DNA of 64,000 nt from Methylobacterium sp. 10 (GTDB lineage: Bacteria > Pseudomonadota > Alphaproteobacteria > Rhizobiales > Beijerinckiaceae): positions 2,712,632 through 2,776,631 of the forward strand of contig NZ_KI912577.1 of assembly GCF_000519085.1 (NCBI RefSeq). Reading direction: 5' to 3'. Numbering within the stretch: position 1 is the stretch's first letter; the number at the start of each line of letters is the position of its first letter. The translations under genes and the position numbers were made by a program. Shown here piece by piece: positions 1 to 10,900 of the stretch. A model generated the notes under the pieces. The model saw only the letters and a program-made list of their open reading frames with translations. It had not been told where the DNA came from and did not search any database.

Positions 1-257
1 ACCGGATCAGCGCCGCTCGCTCACCCCACCATCGTCACGAGACCCACGATGCACTAACTTCGATCCTGGGCCACCGAATGGGGGCAGGCCAGTTGGGTCG
101 GATGCGGAACGTCCGCCTCCGGGCAGGTGGCCAACTTCCGCTTATGGCGCGTTGCTACCCTCCGATATTCTTTAAGCTGACGCAATTTACTGGCGGCTTC
201 TCGGCTCACGTCACGCTAAGCCAATATTCAAACGCCGCATGAACAGCGGGATCGACA

Positions 258-1950
258 CTATTTTTTCAGCCCGCTCGGCACAGGAATTTGCTTAATCCCG
301 GCGAACAGCATCTCGACTGAATAATCATCGCCGTAGAGCTCGCTCGATTCGCCTTCACTATGGCCCATCAGTCTGTTCCTGATCTCTGGCGGAATTCCAT
401 AATTTTCGCATTGGGTTGAGAAACGGTGTCTAAAAGAATGGCTTGGGCTGATGCGGGGATCCATAATCCCAATTTTGTCCCTTACCCATCTACTAATCAC
501 CTTTGTTGCGTTTCCTCCACGATTGCCAAGTCGATCCGGCGTAGCGTCGGGAAATAGATCACTTGTTTTACATGATGCAACGAATATTAAAAATCCTTCC
601 TCTATTAACTGAGGATGGATTGGAATGTGGCGTTTCGAACTAAAATTTTTGAGATTTTTCTTTGCAATTCTGATTTCTTTGGATGCTGCACCTTCTCCTT
701 CGTTGTCGTATTCAACCGTCATCCGAAAATAGTGAATTCCCATAGACGAGGCGACGTCGGATTTTTCCAACTGGCAGATCTCTGAAATGCGTGCGCCCGT
801 GAAACAGGCGATCCAGGAAACCACCTTCGATAGCCGTTGCGGTCACGTGCCGCCATGAGGACGCGAACGGTTTCTACGTCGGTGAAATCGCGTTTTGCTG
901 ATCGCCGTTGCCCTTTCATGCCGGCCCGAGGCTGCTTCAGGCCCGCGAAGGGATTAACTGAGCATTTTCCATTCGCCACGGCCCAGCTGTAAATTGCTTT
1001 GATGGCGTTGAGGTCATTCGAAACGCTTTGTGCCGACCGCTTGGCAGCAGAGGCGCTCTTCCGGACAGAAGCGTCCGAGAGGCTGGCGTTGTGGAATGTC
1101 AAACCTCGTTCCGCGAGAAAGGAGGTCCATCGGTGGACCTTGCTGGAGAACGTATAGAAGGTCTTCTCGGCCGGCTTATGCTCACGTTTCCAACCCTGCA
1201 AAGTTTCTTCCGGGGTTGGTGCACCCACCTTCTCGCGGGGAGACCGAATCAAGCGCTCCGTCCGATCATCGAGACGAGCGACCGACGTCAGGGCAGGCGT
1301 GGGCCGGGTGGCACCGCCTTGTCGATCCCTGAGGATCGTCATCACCTCGAGTTCTGCTTCGACGAACGCCATATAGAGGCGCCGATCCGCCGGAGAACCG
1401 TATGCGATGTTCAATCCGGCATCGATGACGGTCATCATCGCATCGTGGCTGAAGTGAGTTGCAGCGCAGTCACCGCGCGCGTTGGCATCGCGCAGCTCAG
1501 CTTCCCTGGCAGCGATCTCCTGGCTGAGGGCAGTGAAGGCTTCGGGGCTCAGCGGCACGGCTCCACGACGCAGGGCTTCGTCATTGGCGAGTTTGCGGTG
1601 GCGGAAGATGGCGACCAGCTTCTGAATGGTCTCGTTGTCGAGCTGTGAGATCAACGGCTGTGAGCTTAGGAGAAGGCGACGCTTGGCGAGGCTGATAAGA
1701 GTGTCTGCCTCACCATCCAGACGGCGCGCTCGGCGGCGAGCCTCACCCTCATCCTCATCGCGGGTCCCAAGGCTGACCCAGAACTCGCGGCCTGCTCTGC
1801 TCGCTTTTAGCGAGACGGGAGCGCCCTCGTCGAAAATTCCATGGCCTGCGTTTCGAGCACGGCCGGCATGTTCGCGCGCAACGCTTCCGGAATGGTGCGA
1901 CGAAAATAGAGGATGCCCCGACGCTGGACCAGACCCACCATCTGCCTCAT
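258..1950 (-). pseudogene. Tyrosine recombinase (integrase), broken by two frameshifts
   Basis: Three reading-frame segments together spell one phage-type integrase. The first (from ATG at 1950) has a short arm-type N-terminus with VQRRGILYFRRTIPEALR. The second (about 1840-817) carries the SAM-like core-binding region. The third (about 820-258) carries the catalytic domain with the GAR arginine, HSFRH, the LMGH histidine and a tyrosine in SELYG. The frame changes near 1830-1845 and again near 816, where one extra C in the coding strand would restore the expected FPWIA sequence. All catalytic residues survive, so the decay is recent or one shift is a sequencing error. The gene lies 75 bp outside the left attachment repeat and points away from it, as the working integrase does at the other end. 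This suggests an older element in the same tRNA gene. Confidence 0.85.
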
Positions 1951-2024
1951 GACTTCGTAGCAGGAGCGCGCTCAGAAGCCTACGGCATCATAAAGATACC
2001 GTTATCGCAAGGGTTTAGGGGCCA

Positions 2025-2040
2025 AATGGCGGAGACGGAG
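2025..2040. repeat. Left attachment-site repeat of the integrative element
   Basis: The 16 bases AATGGCGGAGACGGAG match exactly the 3' end of the tRNA-Ser gene at 22295-22310. After the 16th base the two copies diverge. Tyrosine integrases of this kind recombine in the 3' end of a tRNA gene and leave a short direct repeat at the far end, so this copy marks the left edge of a 20.3-kb element. The rest of the 1951-2289 gap shows no gene. Confidence 0.9.
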
Positions 2041-2289
2041 TCCGAACAATAATCGGATTAAGTATTTGATCGATAATGAAATTTGATGAGCTTCCGAGGC
2101 AATACCCCAGCACTTACCCTAGCGGCTTAGTCCAAATCCTAGCAACGCGACATGCACATTTGTCGCAGGCTTAAAGCATGGCAAGGCAGGGGAAACCGGC
2201 AGTGTACAAGCTACGAATCGCTTGACGAGAACTGGTCTGTCGCAACATGCGGCCGGAAAGTTTTAATTCGCTAAAAGGAATTTATCGAG

Positions 2290-3180
2290 ATGAATTGGAA
2301 ATATATTCATCATTACCTTCCATTAAATCCAATAAAGCAACCAGAAGATTATGCCGCGGGCACCATAATTTCATCAATCGAATGCAATACAGATAATGGC
2401 TGCAAGTTTTCTCTTAAGCTTCAAGGAAGCAAGAACCGTATCGACGTGATTATAGCAACTGGATTATACGAAGAACGTGAAAAAACATCTGTATTCATAA
2501 ACCACGCCATTGAACATATGCTAACAGTTCTTAAACTTGACTACAGTCCCGATGCCGATGTTGCGTGGAGCGACGACGGATTTATGTCAATGGTAGCACG
2601 CTCCGACAATGAAAATCAATTGTTTGATCCGTTTAAAACTGTTAATCCACCTCCTATCAACGAGTTTGATTTGAATAACATCAACATGCTATTTGCTGAG
2701 ACAGTGGATCCGAAGCAAGCAGACGTTTTAGCGCTCCTCGCCGAGTCAATAGTTCCGAATGTTCCAAATCACTACAAGTTCCTTTCACTCTATCGAGCCA
2801 TGGAATTGCTTACCCCGAACATAAAGCTAAGGGAGGCAATACTAGATAAATATCAAGAAGACTTCGTAACAATAAACACGGGAGCCATTCCGCTTTTTCG
2901 AAAGGCAATTCCAGCTATTCGAGATCGGTGTGCGCATGGAAGATTAGACAAAAAGCTATCAAGGCAGCCGGAAAGAGGTGATAAAAACTATCCGATAGTT
3001 GGGATCGGATACAATCACAACGTAAACCTATATGCCTTGCTCACACTTTTTAGACGCGTTGTTGCCGACACCATAAAAGATGAATTCGGGACAAACATCA
3101 CGGCCAACCCAAAAGCCGACAAGCGGCCAGTGGAATCGCCACCACCGTTGAACCCCGGCGGGTGGCTACAGTTTCGATAA
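2290..3180 (+). CDS. HEPN-like protein, function unknown (296 aa)
   Basis: I do not recognise a named family over the full length. The second half has two helical segments typical of HEPN-like proteins: YKFLSLYRAMELL near residue 165, and a stretch near 205-220 containing R211-D-R-C-A-H216. The latter fits the R-x4-H motif that forms the RNase site in many HEPN toxins and defence proteins. The gene is clearly AT-richer than its neighbours and is the first gene inside the left attachment repeat, a common place for newly acquired cargo. An AAGGAA-like ribosome binding site lies upstream of the ATG. No partner antitoxin gene is visible next to it. A role in phage defence is inference only. Confidence 0.6.
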   Translation: MNWKYIHHYLPLNPIKQPEDYAAGTIISSIECNTDNGCKFSLKLQGSKNRIDVIIATGLYEEREKTSVFINHAIEHMLTVLKLDYSPDADVAWSDDGFMSMVARSDNENQLFDPFKTVNPPPINEFDLNNINMLFAETVDPKQADVLALLAESIVPNVPNHYKFLSLYRAMELLTPNIKLREAILDKYQEDFVTINTGAIPLFRKAIPAIRDRCAHGRLDKKLSRQPERGDKNYPIVGIGYNHNVNLYALLTLFRRVVADTIKDEFGTNITANPKADKRPVESPPPLNPGGWLQFR

Positions 3181-3321
3181 GCAACGAGGAGTATGGCAGG
3201 TTTGGCCGTCCCAGGTGGGCGATCCAAACTTGGCGGCTGGAGCCCCGAACCTATTTCGCCTCGCAGCCACGCTCATCCTAGCCCTTTCAAGCAAGCTTGA
3301 CCGGGAACCGAATGGCTGCTT

Positions 3322-3336
3322 GTTCCCTTTTTGTTC
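3322..3336 (+). promoter_or_regulatory. LexA (SOS) operator for umuDC
   Basis: The sequence GTTCCCTTTTTGTTC is an exact match to the direct-repeat LexA box of Alphaproteobacteria, GTTC-N7-GTTC. It lies 20 bases before the TTG start chosen for umuD, within reach of its promoter. It predicts that LexA represses the pair until DNA damage. Confidence 0.85.
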
Positions 3337-3356
3337 TTACGGGGAGGGTTCAGGCT

Positions 3357-3812
3357 TTGGGCGTCTATCGGATCGAGGCGTTGACGTCAGATAGCAGGGA
3401 CGTAGTGCGCGTCCCGATCATGGGGCCAACGCTGTGCGCTGGCTTCCCTTCGCCCGCTGACGACTTCCTAGAGGGTGCCCTTGAGCTTCCGCGCTGGCTC
3501 GCCCCAAACCCACCCGCTACCTTCGCCTGGAACATCTCCGGCGATTCGATGCGCGGCGCTGGCATTTTTGACCGCGATCTTGCCGTTGTAGATCGCAGCC
3601 TCAAGGCGATCCACGGTAGCGTGGTCGTGGCCGCCGTTGACGGAGAAATGTCGATCAAGCGTCTGCTCGTAGAGGATCGCGTGGCGCGGCTCTCATTCGA
3701 GAATCCCGACCTTCCCGCCTTTGCGGTCGAGGAAGCCGCTGAGGCCGAGATATGGGGCGTCGTTCGGTTCTCCATCCGCTGGCACATCGCTAGGGCAGGG
3801 CTTGTCCGGTGA
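3357..3812 (+). CDS. umuD: UmuD-like self-cleaving subunit of error-prone DNA polymerase V
   Basis: This is an S24/LexA-fold serine peptidase. From the TTG start the predicted cleavage site is Ala28-Gly29 (LCAGFP), the nucleophile is Ser64 in GDSM and the general base is Lys101 in EMSIK. The spacings of 36 and 37 residues equal those of E. coli UmuD (24/60/97). The TTG at 3357 is chosen because a GGGGAGGG ribosome binding site ends 8 bases before it and because earlier in-frame starts (3297, 3312) lie before the LexA box. RecA-stimulated cleavage should yield the active form that joins UmuC. The stop overlaps the umuC start, so the two are co-translated. Confidence 0.9.
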   Translation: MGVYRIEALTSDSRDVVRVPIMGPTLCAGFPSPADDFLEGALELPRWLAPNPPATFAWNISGDSMRGAGIFDRDLAVVDRSLKAIHGSVVVAAVDGEMSIKRLLVEDRVARLSFENPDLPAFAVEEAAEAEIWGVVRFSIRWHIARAGLVR

Positions 3813-5137
3813 CACGGGCCATCGCCTTGATCGACGGCAACAGCTTCTATTGCTCATGCGAGCGCGTGTTTGATCCGAAGCTGGCACGGGTGCCCGTTAT
3901 CGTGCTGTCCAACAACGATGGATGTGCCATCGCCCGGACAACGGAGGCCAAGGCGCTAGGAATCAAGATGGGTGATCCTTGGTTCAAGATCAGTGCCGCT
4001 TGCAAACGACAGGGTGTGCGCGTCTTCTCGTCGAATTACACCCTCTATGGGGATATGAGTTCACGCACGAACGCGGTTTATCGCGACTTCTCCCCCGCCG
4101 TCGAAATCTATTCGATTGACGAAAGCTTCCTTGATCTCTCCGACGTTCGTGAGGATCGCCGCATCGAATTGGCCCGCGATCTGCGCTCCACCGTCAAAGC
4201 CTGGACGGGCATTCCAACGTGTGTCGGGATCGGGCCGACAAAAACACTCGCCAAGCTCGCGAACCACATCGCGAAGTCGATCCCGGAGCTAGGGGGCGTT
4301 TGCGACCTGTCGGATGAGGACGAACGGGCAGCATGGCTCTGCCGCATCCATATCGGCGAGGTTTGGGGGATCGGCCGCGCCTCTCTCGCCAAGTTGGAGG
4401 CTATGGGGGTCGATAGCGTTGCAGACCTACGCGACCTTGATCCCAGACCCGTCCGGAAGGCCATGACGGTGGTCGGCGAGAGGATCATCCACGAGCTACG
4501 CGGGATGGTCTGTCTGCCTCTGGAACTGATGCCAGCGCAGCGGAAAGGATGTGCCGTCACACGCTCATTCTCTAGCCGGATCGAAGACCGGGAGACCATG
4601 GAGCAAGCCGTATCTGCGCACGCGACCCGCTTGGGCGAGAAGCTTCGACGTAGCGGACTTGGAACGAACCATGTCTCGGTCTTTTATCACACGTCAGAGC
4701 ATGACCGTGGGGAGCCCATGCGGTCGGTCTCAACCACCGTTACGCTCTCCGAAGCCACAAACGACACGTTGGCGCTTATCAAGGCGGCACGAGAGGGCAT
4801 TGCCAGGACGTGGCGAGAGACGCCCGGTGAGCGTCCGTGGCGCTACAGCAAGGCGGGCGTCATCACGACCGATCTCGCGCCGCTAGCGGACAGCCAGCGT
4901 GCCTTGATCGGGCAACTAGATCGGGAGCGGAGCGCACCGCTTATGGCCGCTATGGACGAATGCAATCGGCGCTTTGGACGCGGTGCCGTGGTGCCAGCGA
5001 GAGCGGGTTTGGAGGCCAAGCGAAGTTGGTCAACGAAATTCGAGATGCGGAGTCCACGTTACACAACACAGGTAAGTGAGTTGCCGACTGCTTGTGCCAT
5101 AGATCGTACAGGATCAATCTGCCATAAAACCTTTTGA
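3809..5137 (+). CDS. umuC: UmuC-like Y-family DNA polymerase (Pol V catalytic subunit)
   Basis: The protein begins with the Y-family signature [12 protein letters not shown] (Asp9) and has SIDESF with Asp104 and Glu105, so the three metal-binding acidic residues are present. Palm and finger regions, the helix-hairpin-helix thumb and little finger follow, and the length of 442 aa is slightly above the usual 420. The normal C-terminal SPRYTT motif is present and is followed by about 20 extra residues of unknown value. The GTG start overlaps the umuD stop (GTGA). Together with umuD it allows replication past damaged bases and raises mutation rate under SOS. Carriage on a mobile element is known for plasmids and phages. 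Confidence 0.93.
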   Translation: MTRAIALIDGNSFYCSCERVFDPKLARVPVIVLSNNDGCAIARTTEAKALGIKMGDPWFKISAACKRQGVRVFSSNYTLYGDMSSRTNAVYRDFSPAVEIYSIDESFLDLSDVREDRRIELARDLRSTVKAWTGIPTCVGIGPTKTLAKLANHIAKSIPELGGVCDLSDEDERAAWLCRIHIGEVWGIGRASLAKLEAMGVDSVADLRDLDPRPVRKAMTVVGERIIHELRGMVCLPLELMPAQRKGCAVTRSFSSRIEDRETMEQAVSAHATRLGEKLRRSGLGTNHVSVFYHTSEHDRGEPMRSVSTTVTLSEATNDTLALIKAAREGIARTWRETPGERPWRYSKAGVITTDLAPLADSQRALIGQLDRERSAPLMAAMDECNRRFGRGAVVPARAGLEAKRSWSTKFEMRSPRYTTQVSELPTACAIDRTGSICHKTF

Positions 5138-5184
5138 CTACCGTCGGTGTCTGTTGGGTAGGGCAAGGGAAGAGACTGTTAGTG

Positions 5185-6384
5185 ATGAAACGTTCAGCTT
5201 TGCTCGGTGGAGTATTTGCAATAATATCGATCAATGGAGCAATATCAGAGGATATGCTCAATTGGTGTGTGAACGCTTATCCAAACCGAATCGATTGGTG
5301 CAAGAAACAGTATGATGGCTTTATAGCAACCCCATCATCATCGACAAGTAGCACACCATTGGCATCACCAGTACAAACGATGGGGCAGAACTCGGTAAAG
5401 TCGCCGTCGGCATTCGACGCATTACTGCCGAGGATTTCAAGTCGCCCGTCGAATCGGATATCTATCTACAGGGTAGGTCCAAATGGCCATTTTGCGGCAC
5501 AAGCGTCTGACATAGCAGGCGGCCTCAAATCCTCGCTACTATATGCTGATATATTGTTCGATGATGACGATCCAAGTTGCAATCTTCAGGATGCAACAAA
5601 GGAGAGCTCAAGCTATCTTGATTGTACGATATACGAAAAAGACGCCGGTTTTAATGTGTCTATATCTCAGCCATCGGGTGGAAAGACGTCTAACAAGGCT
5701 GAATTGAGCTACCAGATCGAGGGCTATAAGGGAAAGGCTACAAATATATTTGTATTCAGTATAGTCGCAGATGCCATATCTCGGATGCTCGATCCTGATT
5801 TGTCAGACGATCAACGCGCTGATGTGTTTGAAAAGCTTGGCGAGAACTATTATTCATCGGGCAGGATTGAAGGCGTGTCCGTGGGTATGCAGGCAAAATA
5901 CACACTGACTGAAGACGACGGCAATCTGAATCTAGTCGTCACACCGACCGGTTCTGATTCGCAACGAAAATTCTCGCCCCGATCTATAAATCCCGTGCTT
6001 GCATTGGCTACGTCTCTTGATCGACCAGACCTAATCAAGCCCGACCCATTAGACGCGCCGGAGATAAAAGCTGAAATTGTGAAGAGGCGGGAGTTAGCTC
6101 GTACTCTTCTCGCTGAGCTTGATGGATTTCGTTACAATCGCCACTTCCATTCGGTTGGTTTTATGGAGAATCAGCCTTACAATCAATGGATAGATAGGCT
6201 GGGCGCACTGCAAAGATTTGAAAACGACAATATTCGCATGGCCTGCATCAGGTCTGGTGCAGGCAAAGCTGGACTGTCGCTGTACGATATGGCTTATGAG
6301 TACATGCATAACAGTGGGCGCGATACTAGCGACAGCATTCGCTCCCGAGCAGAATTAATGGAATTTTTGAGCAAGAAAGAATAA
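5185..6384 (+). CDS. Exported protein of unknown function (399 aa)
   Basis: I do not recognise this family. The ATG at 5185 gives a short positive N-terminus and a hydrophobic stretch (SALLGGVFAIISI) that looks like a signal peptide, so the product probably acts in the periplasm or outside. A serine/threonine/proline-rich linker follows near residues 45-75, then a mixed globular region with several cysteines. A frame start at 5134, overlapping the umuC stop, would add 17 residues and spoil the signal sequence. The gene is AT-richer than the core genome, like the HEPN-like gene at the left edge. It could be read through from umuDC. Confidence 0.65.
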   Translation: MKRSALLGGVFAIISINGAISEDMLNWCVNAYPNRIDWCKKQYDGFIATPSSSTSSTPLASPVQTMGQNSVKSPSAFDALLPRISSRPSNRISIYRVGPNGHFAAQASDIAGGLKSSLLYADILFDDDDPSCNLQDATKESSSYLDCTIYEKDAGFNVSISQPSGGKTSNKAELSYQIEGYKGKATNIFVFSIVADAISRMLDPDLSDDQRADVFEKLGENYYSSGRIEGVSVGMQAKYTLTEDDGNLNLVVTPTGSDSQRKFSPRSINPVLALATSLDRPDLIKPDPLDAPEIKAEIVKRRELARTLLAELDGFRYNRHFHSVGFMENQPYNQWIDRLGALQRFENDNIRMACIRSGAGKAGLSLYDMAYEYMHNSGRDTSDSIRSRAELMEFLSKKE

Positions 6385-6510
6385 ATCACAGTCGCAATGA
6401 CATACGCGTTGGCGTCGGGTTGATGAGGCGAGAACACAACGCCGCTGATCCGGCTGCCAGCGATCTAATTGACAGTATGAGTGCCCGACAATGCAGGCGG
6501 GAGGTCGGGG

Positions 6511-6579
6511 CTATTTTCGCTCCGGCACCGTTATCGTCACCAGCTTTCCTGACACTGGATCGAGGATCGTTACCGTCAT
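6511..6579 (-). CDS. Possible 22-residue peptide
   Basis: A minus-strand reading frame begins with ATG at 6579 after a strong AGAGGAG ribosome binding site with 7-base spacing, and ends at 6511. The peptide starts MTVTILDPVSGK and is rich in Val, Thr and Ile with a basic end. It lies in the otherwise empty 6385-6869 gap between two plus-strand genes. Function is unknown; the ribosome binding site is the main support. Confidence 0.4.
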   Translation of the reverse strand: MTVTILDPVSGKLVTITVPERK

Positions 6580-6869
6580 AGCAGTCTCCTCTGATGTATT
6601 CGAGACGGCAGTACGAGCCTCGATTGCGGCGATAACTTGACCTAACGCATGTGTATTCCAAGCCATTCACAGATGGTTTGTATGCTGCGCTATGCACCCC
6701 TTCGGTGGAAGCGATCTGAGAGCCATGCCGTGGACAACCTTCACGGAAACCAAGAGACCGCCTCAGCGCCACAAGCTCAAATTTTCGTTGTCCACAGGCA
6801 ATTCGCATTTCTTCATGCTGCGTTGTAGCGGATCGTTCAGAAAGTGTTCACGTTGAGATTCGAAGCAAC

Positions 6870-7916
6870 GTGAGAGGACACGGTTTGCCCGATCTTGATT
6901 CGATGTTTGATAAGTCCGGCCCATCCTACTGGTCGCGCCGGACGGACGATGAACTCCTAAGTATGCAACTGACGACTGACGATCCCGAGTCGGTCGAGAA
7001 CCTGTCCACCGAGTACCCGCCCGATGATGATGCTATCGTTGAGATGGCTTACAATGTAACGGGACGTGAAAAGGGAAAGGTACAGTGCGCATTTTGCCAG
7101 TACCCGAATCACTTCCGTGGTGTGGTGATGAGGTTTCGATCCGGCGAGCGTCGCCTTGTAGGTCGGAACTGCGCTCAAGATCACTATGGTGTGGCGTTTG
7201 AAGCCCTAACCAAAGACTTTGATGAAGCACGCACCCGATTAGACTACGTTGAACGACAAAGGCTTGCAGTCGCTCAAAACGTTGACCTGCTTGGTCTCCT
7301 TCGCGCTATGAAGTCAGACCCTGCCGTGAAAGCATTCGCGGACACGAAGACCCGCCTCAAGACTTTCATTGGCAGTCCCCTTTGGGATCGCCTCGTAAGG
7401 GCGGCTGACAAAGACGAAATGATTACGGGACGGATGAGGTCGGAAATTTTCCAAGGCAGGCCAATTGCCTATGCAGTCGATGGCGATACCGGACCCGTTA
7501 GGGGGGCGGACCTAATCCGAACAGGTCCGGCAGTGTCCCAACGTCTCAGCGAGATCGAAGTTGAACTTTCAACGGTGATGGAAACCCTGCGAGGGACAGA
7601 GGTACAAAGCAGAGCAATTCGCGCGGCGCTTGTTAGGATGGTTGACCTACTGAAGCAAATCGAGGCTGAGCGCACTAGGATGCGATCGGTTGAGAGTTTC
7701 TTTGATGACGGCAATCTTATCCGCGTAGGTGGATGGATGAGTCTCAACGGTCGCCGTAACATCAGGGTCGCTGTTCTGCCTTTTCGACTTGTAGACGATT
7801 ATGGACAGACGGAGTGTGGCCCGCCCCAGGACTACCGCATACCGGGAAAGGCTCTTGTCGCCGCGATGCGTGAAGCGGTCGTGCTGCAAAGGAAGGTGAC
7901 GCGACGCGCGTCATAG
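6870..7916 (+). CDS. Hypothetical protein with a Cys/His cluster (348 aa)
   Basis: The function is not recognised. Near residues 68-110 the protein has CAFCQYPNHF followed about 25 residues later by GRNCAQDHYG, which could bind one zinc ion through Cys-x2-Cys, His and a later Cys/His pair. The middle is predicted to be helical with a likely coiled coil (about residues 115-150 and 230-275). No signal peptide or membrane segment is seen. The start is uncertain: GTG at 6870 lacks a clear ribosome binding site, and ATG at 6903 is possible. It ends 50 bases before the end of the tape measure gene, which converges on it. Confidence 0.6.
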   Translation: MRGHGLPDLDSMFDKSGPSYWSRRTDDELLSMQLTTDDPESVENLSTEYPPDDDAIVEMAYNVTGREKGKVQCAFCQYPNHFRGVVMRFRSGERRLVGRNCAQDHYGVAFEALTKDFDEARTRLDYVERQRLAVAQNVDLLGLLRAMKSDPAVKAFADTKTRLKTFIGSPLWDRLVRAADKDEMITGRMRSEIFQGRPIAYAVDGDTGPVRGADLIRTGPAVSQRLSEIEVELSTVMETLRGTEVQSRAIRAALVRMVDLLKQIEAERTRMRSVESFFDDGNLIRVGGWMSLNGRRNIRVAVLPFRLVDDYGQTECGPPQDYRIPGKALVAAMREAVVLQRKVTRRAS

Positions 7917-7965
7917 CCAAGCGAGCAAGGCGCGGCAGCCGATGAAGCCGCCGCGCCGTTTGATG

Positions 7966-10900
7966 TCAAACCGATTGAAAGTCCTGGTCGCGGGACTGCC
8001 AGTTGCGGGTCTCTTGGATGCGGTTCTGTACCTGATTGGCGAGTTGGGCCGAGTCGCCGTGATGGTGGATCGTGATGGGTGCCGTGATCGAGGCACCGTT
8101 TCCACCACCATTCGCCGGGGCGTTCGGCACTATGCCGCGTGCCGCCGGGCTAGGAGCGGCCTTCGCGAGGCTTTCCGCATTCGTCGGGGACGCAGCGGCC
8201 AGGGCCTTAGCCCGATCCTTCAAGGCACCTTCCGTCAGTGTGCGAACCGGGTTGTCAGTGCCGGTGGAACGCTGCGCATCAGGGGCGACAAGGGAAGCGT
8301 CCGAAGCCTTCCGCCATTCGGTAGAGGTCATGCCGTCGCCGATGGTCTTGGCCGTCTCCACTGCCTTCCCAACCTTGTCCACGGCGCGGTTTATGCCGGT
8401 CGCGGCTTGGGTTGAGCGACGCACTGCCAGCTTGGCCGCGTCTTCCCATTCGACCTTAACGGCGTCGCTGGAATTGCCAGAGATTGCCTCAAGCTCGAGT
8501 CTCCCCGTCTTCGGGTTAATCCGCTTGTTTCCCGTTGCGATGCCAACGTGACCGCCCTGTCCGTCTACGCCTCGCCCGCGATGTTCCACCAGCACGTCGC
8601 CGCGTTCTGCCATCTCGGCAGTGATGCCCTTCCCCCAACGGAGGAACGAATTGGCGATGCCAGACCCGGTTCCGGCTTGCCCCACGGCCTTCAACGAGGC
8701 GTTGACGAAGCTCGCGCACCATGCGTTGGCGTTCCCAGCCGGGTCTTGTCCCAGGAAGCTTGAGAGTTCCACGCGATTGCGCAGTTCATGCATTCCAACG
8801 TAGCGAGATGCGGCATCCGCAACGGAAGCGGATGGGCTGGTTTCCCCCGTCGAGGGTGACCCGCCCGCGCCGTACTCACGGGCAAAACCTTCGGCCATGG
8901 CTCCACGGCTGGCCCGCTCATCACGCGCCGGTCGCTCGAAATGCTGGACGAAGGCACCACCCGCATCGCGGGCTGAGATACCCGACTGCTTGAGGATGCG
9001 AAGGGCACGCTGGGCTCCGGCATCGCCGTGCTGCATCTCCCACCATGCGCCTTCCAACTGCTTCGCAACGGAAGCCGTGGACATATTGATGCCGGTGGCG
9101 CGCTGGATTGCGGCTCGCCGGTCGGGATGATGCTGGAAGAGCCCATGAGCCCGTCCGCCGTCGCCCCGTGCCTGAGGATTGAAGCCTGACTCCTGCTTCA
9201 TCGAGGCGAGGATGCCGGATGCCGCTTCCGTGGACAGCCCCTTGCCCTTGAAGAACTCGAAAGCCGTCTTGGCGTTGGCAGACGCTTCGCCCTTTAACAT
9301 CGGAGCCGTGACGCCGTTGCCTGAGACCCTTCCGCCGAAGTTGGAGAGACGCGAACCAGCTACAGCACCACCGCCGGAGACATAGGCCAACGAACCGCCG
9401 CCACCACCACCGCCGATGTTCGACAGGGACGAACCAAGGCCAGATACGGCGCTGCCACCGGCACCAAGAGCCGCCAGTTGCAAGCGGGCACCCATGGCGC
9501 GAGCTACCTCCGCAACATCACCGGTCGTGCTGGTACGGATAGGGCTGGTATCGAGGCGAACGCCAGGGAGGAGATTCGCCAGACGGTCGAGGAACGAGTC
9601 CAAGATCGAACGAAGCCGGTCGTGCCAGTCCGTAGGGACAAGCGTGACCGTTGCCGGAACGCGCGGCGCTTCGTCGGATGCGGCGGGCTTGGCGGGGATC
9701 GCCGGGACAACGGAGCGTGCGGTCGCTCTCGTATCCTCCACGCTCTGTTTAAGCTTTGCAGGCGGATCGGACCACGCGCGAACCCCGGAAAGCGCCACGG
9801 TGGCGTCTTTGACAGCAGGATTGCCGGTCTCTGGCGTGGAAGGCGCGACGGGCGCGGCGATCTTGGGGACGATGCCTCTGATTTCCCGCTCAACCGCCTT
9901 CGGTCCGGTCGGCGGCGTGGCGGGTTTTGTGTCTTCCTCCGGTGCTGGGGAGCGTCCGAACAGGCCAAGTATTCGATCCGTTAGGCTCTTCTCGACAGGC
10001 TTGGCGTGGTCCGAAGCGACCGGGAAATGATCCTTGGCGTACTGGCCGAGGCGCAAGGCCAGCTTGTCCTTATCGGCCTTGTCCATGCTGGTAGTGGTCG
10101 CCACAGCGGCAGGAACGAAGAACTTGCCGAGACCGCCCATGATGCGGCTCATGAGGCCACCGCTTGCTGCGGTCGCGGGTCCGACAGGACGGACAGGCGA
10201 GGGCGGCTTTAACCCGCTCCCAAGCGTGCCAAGGCCCTTCACGATGCGATGTGCGGTCGAGATTGCCAGCGCCACGGCGATGATACCGGAGGACAGAGCA
10301 CCGATTATCCCAATCACCGGGGATAGGATCACCAGGGCGGCCGAGAAGCCCAGGATTTTCGCTGTCCATCGCCCGATCGTTTCCGGGGAGGCGTCGCCAC
10401 CCGTAAAGGCCGAGAAGAGTGCCTTGATCCTGTTGGCTACGTCTCTAAGGCCCTGACCGAACCCGAAAGCCGCCGCTCGCCAGGACTCGATAGCACCCGC
10501 CGTACCCTCGTTGGGCTTGCCAAGAATACCCTCCAAGAGTGCGGGGAGGTCTTTGAAGCCCAGGCCATTAATCAGGCCCTCCAGCCCGGCCTTGAACCGC
10601 GCCTGCAAACCACCGTCGCGGATCTTTGATGACCACGCCAGGAACGTGTCACCGGCTTGGCGGGCAAGGGGAGATAGTACCTTGCCGAATTCACCCAGGA
10701 TGTTGAGCCATCCTGACTTGAACTGCTTGAATACAAAGGCCAGCTTTAGCTTGTGCAGATCCCAGACCTTGCCGATGGCGTCGAGGCCCTTTGCTTCCTG
10801 CGATAGCTTGGCAGCTTCCTTGTACGTCTCGATACCCTTGACCATGCGTCCGAACTCGCCAAGCCATTCGCGGCCCGTAAAGAAGCGGATGGCCCGTTCC

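Noticed and set aside
6386..6808. 140-codon minus-strand frame in the island gap
   Set aside because: No ribosome binding site, no domain and no conserved composition; the 22-codon frame within the same gap has better signals.
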